Positions 9,694 through 19,073 are shown, numbered from the stretch's first letter. The stretch is DNA of 33,059 nt from Oxalobacteraceae bacterium (GCA_947448025.1 CANFLV010000032.1:1-33059), one strand, 5' to 3'. Numbers and translations are program-made. The notes: generated by a model from the sequence alone, not told the origin.

Positions 9694-12120
9694 ATGTCCA
9701 ACGCAATCGTTTCAGGCGCAAGCCCGGAGGTGACTTACGTCGCCTCGTTTGAACACCTGAGAATGACCGATGTTGAATCGGTCGGCGGTAAAAACGCATC
9801 ATTAGGTGAAATGATCAGCCAGCTCGCTGGTGCTGGCGTTCGCGTGCCGGGCGGCTTCGCCACGACCGCGCAAGCCTTCCGCGATTTCCTGTCGTATGGC
9901 CAGATTGGTGGCAGCACGCTGGCCAAGAAAATCGAAGATCGCCTCGCGCATCTCGATATCGACGATGTCCGTGCACTGGCGGTAGCCGGAGCCGAGATTC
10001 GTCAATGGATCATCGACACACCATTCCAGCCGCGCCTGCAGGAAGAGATCACCGTGTTTTACGATCGCCTCGTGGCCGACTCGCACGCCGAGATGTCGTT
10101 TGCGGTGCGTTCGTCTGCGACTGCGGAAGATTTGCCGGATGCGTCTTTCGCCGGCCAGCAAGAGACTTTCCTCAATGTCGTTGGCATCGATAACGTGCTC
10201 GACGCGATGAAGCATGTGTTCGCTTCACTCTATAACGATCGCGCGATTTCGTATCGCGTACATAAAGGCTTCATCCACGCGGAAGTCGCGCTGTCGGCGG
10301 GCGTGCAGCGCATGGTGCGCTCCGACCTCGGTGCTGCCGGTGTAATGTTCACGATCGATACTGAATCGGGCTTCAACGATGTGGTCTTTATCACGTCCAG
10401 CTATGGCCTCGGCGAAACCGTGGTGCAGGGCGCGGTTAATCCCGACGAATTCTATGTACACAAGCCGATGCTGGCGCAGGGTAAGGCGCCCGTCATCCGG
10501 CGCAATATCGGCTCCAAGCTGATCAAGATGGAATTCACCGGCGAGCTGAAAGCCGGCCTGTCGGTCAAAACTGTCGATGTGCCGATCGAACTGCGGAACC
10601 GTTATTCGCTCAACGAAGCTGAAATCATCGAGTTGGCAAAATACGCCGTCATCATTGAAAACCATTATGGTCGTCCGATGGACATCGAATGGGGCAAGGA
10701 TGGCCGCGATGGCAAACTCTACATCCTGCAAGCGCGTCCGGAAACCGTCAAGTCGCAACAAAAGTCGACCGACGTGCAGCAGCGCTTCAAGCTCAAGAAT
10801 AGCGGCACGGTACTCGCCGTGGGTCGCGCGATCGGCCAGAAGATCGGCGCCGGTCGTGTACGCGTGATTCGCGATGCGTCCGAAATGGATCGCGTCCAGC
10901 CCGGCGACGTACTGGTAGCCGACATGACCGACCCGAACTGGGAACCGGTGATGAAGCGTGCTTCCGCGATCGTCACGAATCGTGGCGGACGTACCTGTCA
11001 CGCAGCGATCATTGCGCGCGAACTCGGTGTGCCGGCGGTCGTCGGCTGCGGCGATGCGACGCATGTGCTCAAAGACGGCACGCTGGTGACGGTTTCCTGC
11101 GCCGAAGGGGACGAAGGCAAGATTTACGACGGCCTGCTGGAAACTGAAGTGACTGAAGTCATGCGCGGCGTCTTGCCTGAGCTGCCTTTGAAAATCATGA
11201 TGAATGTCGGTAACCCACAGCTGGCCTTCGATTTCCAGGGCATCCCGAATGGCGGCGTTGGCCTCGCGCGTCTCGAATTCATCATCAATAACAATATTGG
11301 CGTGCATCCGAAGGCGATTCTCGAGTATCCGAACATCGATGCCGACCTGAAAAAAGCCGTTGAATCGGTCGCCCGTGGCCATGCATCGCCGAAGGCGTTT
11401 TATGTCGACAAGCTTGCCGAAGGCATCGCCACCATCGCCGCAGCTTTCTGGCCAAAGCCAGTGATCGTGCGACTGTCGGACTTCAAGTCGAATGAATACA
11501 AGAAGCTGATCGGCGGTTCGCGTTACGAGCCGGACGAAGAAAATCCTATGCTCGGCTTCCGCGGCGCGGCGCGTTACCTGGCCGCAGATTTTGCCGAATC
11601 GTTTGAGATGGAATGCCTGGCCATGAAGCGCGTGCGCAATGACATGGGCCTGACCAACGTCGAGATCATGGTGCCGTTCGTGCGTACGCTCGGACAAGCC
11701 GAAAAAGTCGTCAAGCTGCTGGCCAAGAATGGCCTCGAGCGCGGCAAGGATGGCTTGCGCCTGATCATGATGTGCGAAGTACCGTCGAATGCGCTGCTGG
11801 CTGAGCAATTCCTCGAATACTTCGACGGCTTCTCGATTGGTTCGAACGATTTGACGCAATTGACCCTGGGTCTCGACCGCGATTCCGGCATGCCGTTGCT
11901 GGCTGCCGATTTCGACGAACGCGATCCGGCTGTGCGCGCTTTGCTCAGCATGGCGATTGCCGCCTGCCGCAAGCTCAATAAGTACATTGGTATTTGCGGC
12001 CAGGGGCCATCGGATCATCCGGACTTTGCTGAGTGGCTGATGAAGGAAGGGATCGCGTCCATCTCGCTCAATCCTGACTCCGTGATCGACACATGGCAAA
12101 AGCTGGCGGCAGTGAAGTAA
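9694..12120 (+). CDS. ppsA: Phosphoenolpyruvate synthase
   Basis: Converts pyruvate, ATP and water to phosphoenolpyruvate, AMP and phosphate in gluconeogenesis. ATG 9694 follows an AGAGGTAG ribosome site. The 808 residues comprise an N-terminal ATP/pyruvate-binding domain ([11 protein letters not shown] near residue 30 onward), a central phosphohistidine domain with [15 protein letters not shown], and a C-terminal PEP-binding barrel ([34 protein letters not shown]). The phospho-accepting His is about residue 436, and Thr434 two residues earlier matches the Thr that PpsR phosphorylates in E. coli. Divergent ppsR and the terminator at 12142-12170 make this a single-gene unit. Confidence 0.97.
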   Translation: MSNAIVSGASPEVTYVASFEHLRMTDVESVGGKNASLGEMISQLAGAGVRVPGGFATTAQAFRDFLSYGQIGGSTLAKKIEDRLAHLDIDDVRALAVAGAEIRQWIIDTPFQPRLQEEITVFYDRLVADSHAEMSFAVRSSATAEDLPDASFAGQQETFLNVVGIDNVLDAMKHVFASLYNDRAISYRVHKGFIHAEVALSAGVQRMVRSDLGAAGVMFTIDTESGFNDVVFITSSYGLGETVVQGAVNPDEFYVHKPMLAQGKAPVIRRNIGSKLIKMEFTGELKAGLSVKTVDVPIELRNRYSLNEAEIIELAKYAVIIENHYGRPMDIEWGKDGRDGKLYILQARPETVKSQQKSTDVQQRFKLKNSGTVLAVGRAIGQKIGAGRVRVIRDASEMDRVQPGDVLVADMTDPNWEPVMKRASAIVTNRGGRTCHAAIIARELGVPAVVGCGDATHVLKDGTLVTVSCAEGDEGKIYDGLLETEVTEVMRGVLPELPLKIMMNVGNPQLAFDFQGIPNGGVGLARLEFIINNNIGVHPKAILEYPNIDADLKKAVESVARGHASPKAFYVDKLAEGIATIAAAFWPKPVIVRLSDFKSNEYKKLIGGSRYEPDEENPMLGFRGAARYLAADFAESFEMECLAMKRVRNDMGLTNVEIMVPFVRTLGQAEKVVKLLAKNGLERGKDGLRLIMMCEVPSNALLAEQFLEYFDGFSIGSNDLTQLTLGLDRDSGMPLLAADFDERDPAVRALLSMAIAACRKLNKYIGICGQGPSDHPDFAEWLMKEGIASISLNPDSVIDTWQKLAAVK

Positions 12121-12141
12121 TCTTCGCGACCCTTGCTGCTG

Positions 12142-12170
12142 AAAACGCGGGCCTTTGTGCCCGCGTTTTT
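12142..12170 (+). terminator. Rho-independent terminator of ppsA
   Basis: Perfect stem AAAACGCGGGC / GCCCGCGTTTT with a six-base CTTTGT loop and a T-run, 21 bases after the ppsA stop. Confidence 0.93.
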
Positions 12171-12201
12171 ACATGCGGCGCTTATTTTTTATAGTAGAGT
12201 T

Positions 12202-12485
12202 AGGGCGTGTTGGCATTCATTTCAGCCATAGTGTCGATGCGGTAATAATAACGAACGACTCGAACCGTGATGCGAGCTTGTCATACTGAGTCGCCACGCG
12301 ACGGAACAGTTTTAACTGAGCAAAGAATCGTTCAATAAGGTTACGATTACGGTACTGAAATTAGTCGAAACTGCGCTGTACCTTACGGTTTGACTTCGGC
12401 GGAATCACTGCTTTGGCCTCGACCGTCTCAATGCAGAGCAACAAAGCATCCGCATCGACCCCGTTGGTCACTTCAAAGTCCTTCA
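12202..12485 (-). pseudogene. Decayed IS5-type transposase, 3' part
   Basis: Read leftward, the region encodes the C-terminal part of a DDE transposase: residues such as VDADALLLCIETVEAKAVIP and NRNLIERFFAQLKLFRRVATQY. The NRNLIERFF...RVATRYDK pattern is typical of IS5-family enzymes. The coding sequence has an in-frame TAA (TTA at 12361-12363 on the plus strand), lacks its N-terminal part, and ends at TGA 12217-12219. The GGGCGTGTTGGCATTCA stretch at 12203-12219 is a candidate remnant of the terminal inverted repeat. No partner end was found, so this is a dead fragment, not a mobile element. Confidence 0.75.
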
Positions 12486-13049
12486 CCTTTGGCCACCCAA
12501 ATTCCCCCAGGCAGGAAACGCTGGTTGATGAATTTGTGAGGCGTCTGGATGAGGTCTTGCCGTGGGACCAGGCCGCTGTTGACACAATCCCTGCCATGGG
12601 AAAATTCTCTCACGAACGCGCAGCGCAATTTGCCGAGGTGCGCAGTGCCGCCGCGCGAAAGGCGGCCGATTTGCCAGCAGTACATGCACAACGTGATGCG
12701 CTGGCGGTACAAATTGCGTCAAGTATCGAGGCGGTAAATCCACAAGGGGCGGTCGAGTTACGCCAAGCTTCTCCGCATTGGCCGACACACACATTCGGCA
12801 AGGCGTTCTAGTTAACTGGCCATGACATCAGGAATGTCGCGGCATCGATGGGGCATTCTTCCTTGGAAACGACGATGACTTACACAAACCAGGACGCCTT
12901 GGATTTGATTCAAACCTATGAACGGTCGAATCCGGGATCAGTCGCGGTGGAACGGCTATCGTGATTTTGCTCATGGTCATCATCGACGCGCGCTATGTCT
13001 TCCGCGCATCGACGCCGTTCACAATGCCTGACAAAGCGGTGGGAATCCA
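12486..13049. other. Gene-poor gap with possible degenerate coding traces
   Basis: No confident gene. A rightward open frame to 12811 holds a LVDEFVRRLDEVLPWDQAAVDT stretch between about 12515 and 12590. This loosely recalls the middle of PIN-domain (VapC) toxins, but the rest does not continue the family. A 29-codon frame (12875-12964, beginning MTYTNQDALDL) ends where another short frame ending at 13053 continues; the latter overlaps the next gene's ATG by four bases. These may be pieces of broken genes. Evidence is too thin to name them. Confidence 0.3.
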
Positions 13050-14261
13050 ATGAGTCTTTGGCTGCTACCCCGTGGCGCGCATCCATCCGCCTCGCCTTTG
13101 TTGCTGGGCCGGGCTCTGCGCGCTTTCGCGGATGGCTTTGTTGCCGTCCTGCTGCCTGCCTACCTGATCGCCTTGGGCCTTGGAAACTGGGAAGTGGGCG
13201 TGCTCGCCACCGCAACCTTGCTGGGATCGGCACTTGCAACCCTGGCCATTGGTGCTTGTGGACACCGCGTTCACCATGGGTATTTGCTCTCGGCTGCGGC
13301 ATTGTTGATGGGCGCAACGGGCTTTGCATTCGCATTGGCCTCGACATTTTGGCCCCTGTTACTGGTCGCGTTTGTCGGAACGCTCAATCCTAGCGCTGGC
13401 GATGTGAGTCTGTTTCTGCCTTTGGAGCATGCTCGGATCGCCGAGGCTGCCGATGGCGATGCGCGCACGGCGCTCTTTGCGCGCTACAGTCTGATGGGCT
13501 CGCTGCTATCGGCTTTCGGCGCACTGGCGGCGGCATTGCCAGGACTTTTGACGACGTGGATAGGCCTCGTCCCACTTGATGCCTTGCGCAGTATGTTCGT
13601 CCTTTATGGATTGATTGGCTTTACTGTCTGGATGCTGTATCGCAAATTGCCTCAGCCGCACGAGGAAGAACACAAAGCACCTGCACGATTAGGCCCTTCA
13701 CGAAAAATCGTGATTCGGCTGGCGATGCTGTTTTCCGTGGACTCGTTCGCTGGAGGCCTGGTGGTTAACGCCTTGCTGGCTCTTTGGCTGTTCCAGCGTT
13801 TTGACATGTCGGTGGCATCGGCAGGCCAGTTTTTCTTCTGGTCCGGACTGTGTTCTGCTGCATCCCAACTCGCCGCGCCTCGCTTGGCACGCCGTATCGG
13901 ACTGCTCAATACCATGGTATTCACGCACATCCCGGCGAGCGTGTGCCTCATCGCGGCAGCGTTCGTTCCCAATCTCCCTATTGCTCTGGCCCTGTTGATG
14001 GTGCGATCCCTGCTGTCGCAAATGGATGTTCCAGCCCGTAGCGCATTCGTGATGACAGTTGTGACACCATCCGAGCGCGCCGCCGCGGCGAGCTTCACGC
14101 TCGTTCCCAAAAGCCTGGCATCTGCGGCTGCGCCAACTATTGGCGGTGCGCTGTTCGCTGCGGGCATGCTTGCGGCGCCTTTGGTAGCGTGCGGAGTCCT
14201 TAAGATTTCTTATGACATAGCGATATGGCAAGCATTTCGAAAGCATCAACTACCGGCGTAG
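13050..14261 (+). CDS. Major facilitator superfamily transporter, substrate unknown
   Basis: 403-residue integral inner-membrane protein with about twelve hydrophobic segments in two halves, separated by a charged loop near residues 200-220 (KLPQPHEEEHKAPARLGPSR). The first helix region contains FADGFVAVLLPAYLIALGLG, followed by VGVLATATLLGSALATLAIG and a short basic loop (CGHRVHHGY), the usual place of MFS motif A, although the consensus is poorly kept. The start ATG 13050 follows a GGTGGGA ribosome site. There are no functional partners nearby: it stands alone between IS debris and degenerate sequence. The substrate cannot be inferred. Confidence 0.85.
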   Translation: MSLWLLPRGAHPSASPLLLGRALRAFADGFVAVLLPAYLIALGLGNWEVGVLATATLLGSALATLAIGACGHRVHHGYLLSAAALLMGATGFAFALASTFWPLLLVAFVGTLNPSAGDVSLFLPLEHARIAEAADGDARTALFARYSLMGSLLSAFGALAAALPGLLTTWIGLVPLDALRSMFVLYGLIGFTVWMLYRKLPQPHEEEHKAPARLGPSRKIVIRLAMLFSVDSFAGGLVVNALLALWLFQRFDMSVASAGQFFFWSGLCSAASQLAAPRLARRIGLLNTMVFTHIPASVCLIAAAFVPNLPIALALLMVRSLLSQMDVPARSAFVMTVVTPSERAAAASFTLVPKSLASAAAPTIGGALFAAGMLAAPLVACGVLKISYDIAIWQAFRKHQLPA

Positions 14262-14313
14262 CTTCGCTGTGAGTCAACGGTGGCGTAGAGATAAATAAAT
14301 TTGCTTGCATTAA

Positions 14314-14564
14314 TCCGCACGGTATTTCTATGACGAGGCTGTTATTGCCGACAAATTTACTTTCGTCTACGCTGGCGGAAGTCCCGGGTGCGCGATCCGG
14401 GAAAATACGTCCTATCGCAAGCGATCTTCGAAAAGCAACCAGGCCGCTATCCGGCACTTCGTCCACAGCCTATTACGAGCTGGCAAAAAATGGGCTACAT
14501 CCGCTTGAATCCTATGGGCCTGGCAGGCACCCTCTCAAACGACCCAAACAGAGGGTCGTGGTAG
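14314..14564 (+). pseudogene. Possible frameshifted gene remnant, family unrecognised
   Basis: The gap 14262-14931 has no intact gene, but two overlapping frames read like parts of one protein. The frame from 14314 gives YFYDEAVIADKFTFVYAGGS, and the frame ending at TAG 14562-14564 gives YVLSQAIFEKQPGRYPALRP and WQKMGYIRLNPMGLAGTL. The switch would fall near 14395-14410. Amino-acid composition looks protein-like in both pieces and poor elsewhere. A third frame (14330-14623) is also open and may be only a shadow. I do not recognise a family. Confidence 0.3.
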
Positions 14565-14931
14565 TCGCGAAATTTAATAATTTACATAAAGCAACTTTTG
14601 CTGTGTTGCATAGAGTATTCTAGCAATCATTCTCAAATTAAACTTTGATGAGTTGGATCGCAACGGCCAAAAAATCATTACTCCTCCTCCTCATTGCATT
14701 GCGCAAATACCTGCATGATGTCGGAAGTGATATTGACGTAAATATATAGCCAAGTATCGAACAGTTTGCCAAAACGATGGGCGTTTCACACGTTTTGAAG
14801 CCGAGCCCGAGATATCCACTGCATATCCGCTACCGATAAAAGATGGGCTTGAGGTCAAAATAATTACATTGGCCCGGGCAGATAAGTGTTGTTTGGTTGT
14901 TTCGCGTTCACTACTTAACTTGGAGAAATTA
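14565..14931. other. AT-richer gap before the 14932 gene
   Basis: No gene is seen. The stretch is richer in A and T than its neighbours and presumably holds the promoter of the gene at 14932. No clear -35/-10 pair could be chosen. Confidence 0.4.
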
Positions 14932-15567
14932 ATGTATTTATTTGCCCGAATGATCGCCACCGATGGCGATATGGAAGCGCTGATGCCCCTGGTCCAAGAA
15001 ATATCCGCCATCGTGAAAAACGAAGCGCATGCCGATGCCAATATTTGGTCCGGCAGCAATGGATTTGTTGCTGGTACACTTATTTTTACGATCGCCTATG
15101 AGTCCATGGCCGCGCGTGCGGAAGTCACCTCCAAACTTGCCGCCAGCAAAGCCTGGTGGGCAGCCAACCGAAAGATGCGGGAACACATCACCAGCATCGA
15201 GCCGGACACCATTTACCGATACCTACGTGGCGGAAGCATGGGCTCGGCCATCCCCCTCGGCACTATCGTTTCACAAAATCAATTTCAGCTCGCACAGGGT
15301 GCTGACTGGATCGCCGCCCTCAAATGGGCGAATGACTATTCCGAATTGAGCAAGAAAATTACGGGCATTGAAATCAATATGCTTCACAGTCTTTATGGCA
15401 AGCTCGGCGAACTCAGCATGCTTACCGGCCTACCAAATGCCGCAGCGATCGACGAGCACCGCGCCAAATTAATGGCCAATCCTGAATTCATGCCGAAATT
15501 TCTCGAAGGTAATCAATTCGCTTTGGCCGGCAGCGTCTTGCAGCGTCACCTTGTCAAAATAGCGTAA
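14932..15567 (+). CDS. Hypothetical protein, possible duplicated dimeric alpha/beta-barrel fold
   Basis: 211-residue soluble protein of no family I can name. ATG 14932 was chosen because a TTGGAGAAA ribosome site lies just upstream; an upstream in-frame extension to 14869 looks non-coding. The sequence can be divided into two halves of similar layout: a strand-like start, a helix, a second strand and a W/F-containing helix. The first half has YLFARMIA, then FVAGTLIFTIAYES and KAWWAANRKMREH; the second has GTIVSQNQFQL, then LYGKLGELSMLTG and NPEFMPKFLEG. This recalls double ferredoxin-like (NIPSNAP/ABM-like) proteins. No signal peptide or membrane segment. The fold is inference; function unknown. 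Confidence 0.7.
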   Translation: MYLFARMIATDGDMEALMPLVQEISAIVKNEAHADANIWSGSNGFVAGTLIFTIAYESMAARAEVTSKLAASKAWWAANRKMREHITSIEPDTIYRYLRGGSMGSAIPLGTIVSQNQFQLAQGADWIAALKWANDYSELSKKITGIEINMLHSLYGKLGELSMLTGLPNAAAIDEHRAKLMANPEFMPKFLEGNQFALAGSVLQRHLVKIA

Positions 15568-15711
15568 TTTTTTTGCTGAAGGCCTTGCCTGTGAACCTGT
15601 ATTTTGGTGCGATGCAGGGCCTTGCATTTTCGCTGTCCTAACGAGTCCGCGCATGATCTTGGACCGAATGGGAAGATTACCGCTCAACTTTAATGTTGCC
15701 GCTCACTTGAA

Positions 15712-15730
15712 TTCATTTTTCGAAAATGAA
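15712..15730 (+). promoter_or_regulatory. Hairpin covering the start codon of the 15726 gene
   Basis: TTCATTTT (15712-15719) and AAAATGAA (15723-15730) are perfect 8-base arms around a TCG loop. The ATG at 15726 lies inside the right arm, and no Shine-Dalgarno is visible upstream. In mRNA this stem would hide the start codon. The A/U-rich stem is weak, so a regulatory role is only a suggestion. Confidence 0.4.
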
Positions 15731-16514
15731 AAATTATTTTGTGATGTTGTTTATATTATTCAATGGCATTTGTGCTGCAGAAGTAGTTTCCATTCAGCCA
15801 TTGGAATCGTGTTTCCTGTGCAGTTCGGCACCTTCATTGACGATGTATTGGCAAGGCAGGGACGCTAAAGCAGTCTTGATGTTGATTCCCGGTGGGGAAG
15901 GATACATAGGATTGAAGCCGGAACAGACAGATCTTAAATTTCATCAATATCAGACCTTGAAGAAATTGACGGATCCTGTCTTGAGCAGCGGTCATTTTGA
16001 TGTGGTCATTCTTGACAGTCCTGCACAGCTATCGCCAAATCAACCTTATCCCTCAGAGCGAGGCAGTTTCGATCACTTGATTCGCATTGAAAGTACGATT
16101 CGCTATTACAAGAAAAGGACCGGTTTGCCTGTTGTGCTCATGGGGCATAGTAACGGCGGCATCAGTTTGACGGAATTCTTGAAGTACGCACGCAAGAACA
16201 ACAAAATGGATCTGATCGGTGGGTATGTGGTGAGTGCGGTTCGCAGTGAGTCCTATTTTGAAGGAGCGATCCCATTTCCAATGTTGTTTATGCATCACGA
16301 ATTAGATGGATGCGCGCGTACGGCCATCTCCGCGTCGCTTCGTAACTTCGAACAGCTCAAAGCCTACAATGGCGCGCCAATGGAATTTGCCACAATTCAC
16401 AGTGGTCAGGCTGAACCGAAAGACCCATGTCGGAGTGGATTCCATATGTATTACGGCGCCGGGGAAGAAGTCGCGCAGCATTTGGATCACTTTATGTCAG
16501 ATAACTATAAGTGA
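15726..16514 (+). CDS. Probable secreted alpha/beta hydrolase
   Basis: 262-residue protein with an N-terminal signal peptide (MKNYFVMLFILFNGICAA). The hydrolase fold is indicated by an oxyanion-type LMLIPGGEGYIG strand-loop near residue 55 and the nucleophile elbow MGHSNGG with Ser at about residue 142. A plausible acid is Asp194 in HHELDGC and a plausible catalytic His is His240 in SGFHMYYG. The substrate is unknown. Several cysteines after the signal peptide suggest disulfides in the periplasm or outside. The gene is clearly more AT-rich than the surrounding chromosome, and the next thing downstream is an IS3 remnant, so recent transfer is likely. Its start codon lies in a hairpin. Confidence 0.75.
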   Translation: MKNYFVMLFILFNGICAAEVVSIQPLESCFLCSSAPSLTMYWQGRDAKAVLMLIPGGEGYIGLKPEQTDLKFHQYQTLKKLTDPVLSSGHFDVVILDSPAQLSPNQPYPSERGSFDHLIRIESTIRYYKKRTGLPVVLMGHSNGGISLTEFLKYARKNNKMDLIGGYVVSAVRSESYFEGAIPFPMLFMHHELDGCARTAISASLRNFEQLKAYNGAPMEFATIHSGQAEPKDPCRSGFHMYYGAGEEVAQHLDHFMSDNYK

Positions 16515-16704
16515 CCCGCAATGATGCGCTGCCTTGGTGGGAGTATCGGGGTTTTTTGTGCGTCAGACCCAACTTTGCTTCGCACTACGACCGTAGACGG
16601 CCACTCGCGCTGGACGGTGTCTCGCTTATGCTGGCGCATCCAGTGATGTAGGGTCTCCGGCGCAATACCCATCTTGGCTGCAATGGACACGATAGTCGCC
16701 TAAG
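16505..16704 (-). pseudogene. IS3-family OrfA (helix-turn-helix) remnant
   Basis: Leftward reading gives SIAAKMGIAPETLHHWMRQH, the helix-turn-helix core of IS3-type OrfA (usual form SIAxKxGCTxETLRxWVRQ). Only this core remains: a stop (TAG) precedes it within about ten codons, and the similarity fades after KRDT, with the frame running out into the end of the preceding gene. No OrfB is present. It is a dead IS fragment. Confidence 0.7.
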
Positions 16705-17117
16705 CTGATACCTGGCGCAAATGCCAATTTAACATGGGTAGTTTGAAATATGCAGCGCAGGGTAGCGCTTGAATCGTCGTGTTCTGGCCAATTTGCCGGG
16801 TGCGTAACACCAGACGTGATCCTGCAATCCGGGCAGGCCTCTGGCTGTTCTTGTGACCGTCCTGCGGCAGCTGTGGCGCGGTTGGGCAATGCATACTCTC
16901 GACCGTATTCAGGCGCTCGTGACTGTCTGGCCAAACAATGCGCCAGAGGTACATGTTCTGGTAACATTTGCAGCGCTGCCAATCCGTCAAGGGCGATCCG
17001 CTCTGGCCGAATTTTCGCTGTGGCCGACTGTTCGATTTCCCGACAGCGCCAGAATCCGGCTGGAACGATGCCAGCCGGGGCAGTTTCTCCAATGCCAATT
17101 ATGAAATGGAAATCGTC
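16705..17117. other. GC-rich gap with no recognised gene
   Basis: Several frames on both strands are open here, but none reads like a known protein and no start or ribosome site stands out. It may be further IS or gene debris between the IS3 remnant and the following SRPBCC gene, and presumably holds that gene's promoter. Confidence 0.4.
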
Positions 17118-17621
17118 ATGACCGCACTCGCCCCATTTGTCATCTCCCGCGTCTTTCGTGCGCCTCGCCAAGTGTTGTTCGAGGTTTATACCAAGCCGGA
17201 GCACCTCGCGCAGTGGCTCAGTCCCGATGGCTTTCACAACATCCACACGGACATGGATTTTCGTGTCGGTGGGCGTTACCACTATGGCATAGAAGGCCCG
17301 AATGGCATGCAAATGTGGGGCAAGCAGGAATATCTGGAGATCGTTCCGGGTGAGAGACTGGTTCACCTGCAGAGCTTTTCGACGCCGGAGGGCGGCTTGG
17401 GCGCGCATCCCATGGCGCCTACGTGGCCAAAGTACATGCATGCCACCACCACTTTTGAAGACGCCTCCGACGAAGGAACCCGCGTCACGATTTCGTGGGT
17501 GCCGCATGAAAGCGATGACATCGGCTGCCAAACCTTCGACATGGCGCGGCCTGGCATGGAAGTGGGCTTTAGCGGCACCTTCGTGAAGCTCGACGCGTAT
17601 CTGCTCAAGCTTTTAGGCTGA
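17118..17621 (+). CDS. SRPBCC / AHSA1-domain protein
   Basis: 167-residue START-like (Bet v1 fold) protein of the activator-of-Hsp90 ATPase homologue (AHSA1) type. Family features: the start FVISRVFRAPRQVLFEVYTK, the LAQWLSPDG signature, the FRVGGRYHYGIEGPNG strand pair and the EYLEIVPGERLVHLQSF strand. The C-terminal helix (GFSGTFVKLDAYLLKLL) closes the cavity. Start ATG 17118 (MTALAPFV) is preferred; ATG 17106 adds four residues, and an open extension further upstream is not protein-like. Such proteins bind small hydrophobic ligands, but the ligand here is unknown. It stands alone, followed by an MFS transporter gene 150 bases downstream. Confidence 0.85.
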   Translation: MTALAPFVISRVFRAPRQVLFEVYTKPEHLAQWLSPDGFHNIHTDMDFRVGGRYHYGIEGPNGMQMWGKQEYLEIVPGERLVHLQSFSTPEGGLGAHPMAPTWPKYMHATTTFEDASDEGTRVTISWVPHESDDIGCQTFDMARPGMEVGFSGTFVKLDAYLLKLLG

Positions 17622-17771
17622 AAAAAACTGAACCCGGAAGTGCACGTTGGTGGGTTTGGCCCCGGATGCTGATTCAAGCAGGCAGGCGCTTCGCTTAGTC
17701 TTGCCGTATCCGGCTCCATTTACGGCGTTGGGCGATAATCGGCACAATCGATAAAAGGGCAATATTCAGGG

Positions 17772-18929
17772 ATGCACAGCAAATCCACGCACTTTCTGCT
17801 CAACGTCGGCCACGCGCTGGACCACATGTTCCTGCTGATTTTCGCCACCGCCGTGACGTCCATCGCCAAAGATTTTGGCGTGGCGCGTTGGGAAAATCTC
17901 ATGCCATACAGCGTCGCCGCATTCTTTTTCTTTGGCCTTGGTTCCATGCCAGCGGGGCGTCTCGGAGATATGTGGGGCCGACGTCAAATGATGATCGTGT
18001 TTTTTGTGGGGATAGGACTGGCGTCGATCCTGGTCGGGGTAACGCAAACGCCCATCCAGCTGGCGATTGCCTTGGCGATTCTGGGTTGTACGGCCTCCAT
18101 TTATCACCCGGTCGGGATCCCCATGCTGGTACAGGGATCGATACGCCCCGGCTGGACTATAGGCATGAACGGATTGGCAGGTAATCTGGGGCTGGCAGTC
18201 GCTGCTGCGCTGACCGGGCTGTTCATCAAGTATTTCGGTTGGCGGATGGCCTTCGTGATTCCCGGTCTGGCCAGCATCATCTGTGGCCTGCTGTTTGCTT
18301 GGTGTGCTGACCGTGAAACGATGGCACCCTCCAAAAAGAAAGCGGCAACCGGTAATCACGACGGGATCTCGATCCCCAGGCTGCTGCTGATCATGACAAT
18401 TGCGGCAACCAGCGGCAGCATGCTGTTCAACTTTTCTACCAGCAGTAACTACGAACTGTTGACGAGCAAATTTGCAGGTATTTCGCAGGATCCGGCACAG
18501 ATCGGTGTTTTCCTGGCCGGGGTCTATGTCTTGGCTTCATTGACGCAACTGCTGGTCGGCCACCTGCTGGACAAGGTGGAACTGAAAACGCTGTATCGCG
18601 CCGTGATCCTGGTGCAGTTATTGGCCTTGCTTCTGGCATCCGCAACCGAAGGCTGGATGTTTTACCTGGCACAGTTGCTGTTCATGGCCGCCATCTTCGG
18701 CGGCATTCCCTTCACCGATGCGGTGATCGTCCGATTTGTGGACGATTCAATGCGATCCCGTGTTTCCGGCATGCGCCTGGCCGTCTCATTGGGTGCCAGT
18801 TCTCTGGCAGTTTGGTTGATTGGCCCCATCGTCAAGTCCGCCGGTTTTACGACCCTGATTTGGGTCATGCTCGCAACGTCCAGCATTACGTTTGCAGTAG
18901 TGAGCCTGTTGCCGAACAAACAGACCTAA
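17772..18929 (+). CDS. Major facilitator superfamily transporter, substrate unknown
   Basis: 385-residue membrane protein with about twelve hydrophobic segments. MFS motif A is well kept as PAGRLGDMWGRRQMM between helices 2 and 3. The N-terminus reads FLLNVGHALDHMFLLIFATA and a central linker lies near residues 185-195 (CADRETMAPSKKKAATG). ATG 17772 follows an AGGGATG-type ribosome site. The NVGHALDHM start is typical of a group of uncharacterised bacterial MFS permeases distantly related to fosmidomycin-resistance carriers. No neighbour tells the substrate. Confidence 0.87.
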   Translation: MHSKSTHFLLNVGHALDHMFLLIFATAVTSIAKDFGVARWENLMPYSVAAFFFFGLGSMPAGRLGDMWGRRQMMIVFFVGIGLASILVGVTQTPIQLAIALAILGCTASIYHPVGIPMLVQGSIRPGWTIGMNGLAGNLGLAVAAALTGLFIKYFGWRMAFVIPGLASIICGLLFAWCADRETMAPSKKKAATGNHDGISIPRLLLIMTIAATSGSMLFNFSTSSNYELLTSKFAGISQDPAQIGVFLAGVYVLASLTQLLVGHLLDKVELKTLYRAVILVQLLALLLASATEGWMFYLAQLLFMAAIFGGIPFTDAVIVRFVDDSMRSRVSGMRLAVSLGASSLAVWLIGPIVKSAGFTTLIWVMLATSSITFAVVSLLPNKQT

Positions 18930-19073
18930 GCCGGACAGCAACACTAACGGCAAGCCTTGATTGAACAGGCAAAATTGAGAAGTGCCCCGACAATTTTGCG
19001 CAATTTTTGCAAAATACTTTACAGTATTCGACTTAAGCCTAATTCGTCATCGCCCACCTTCACGAGAACCATC

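Noticed and set aside
10225-12099. Very long leftward open frame (about 624 codons) opposite ppsA
   Set aside because: Arises from the codon bias of ppsA in a GC-rich genome; rich in His, Arg and Asp as expected for an antisense reading, and without recognisable domains.
12508-12595. PIN-domain (VapC) toxin fragment
   Set aside because: Only one short stretch (EVLPWDQAAVDT) looks like the family; the upstream acidic residues and the C-terminal part are absent, so I do not call a toxin gene.
14330-14623. 97-codon rightward open frame as a gene
   Set aside because: No ribosome site and poor protein-like composition; two other frames over the same bases look more like a decayed gene.
16968-17117. 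N-terminal extension of the SRPBCC protein to base 16968
   Set aside because: The family begins at about MTALAPFVISRVF; the extension has no domain and is rich in residues typical of non-coding translation.
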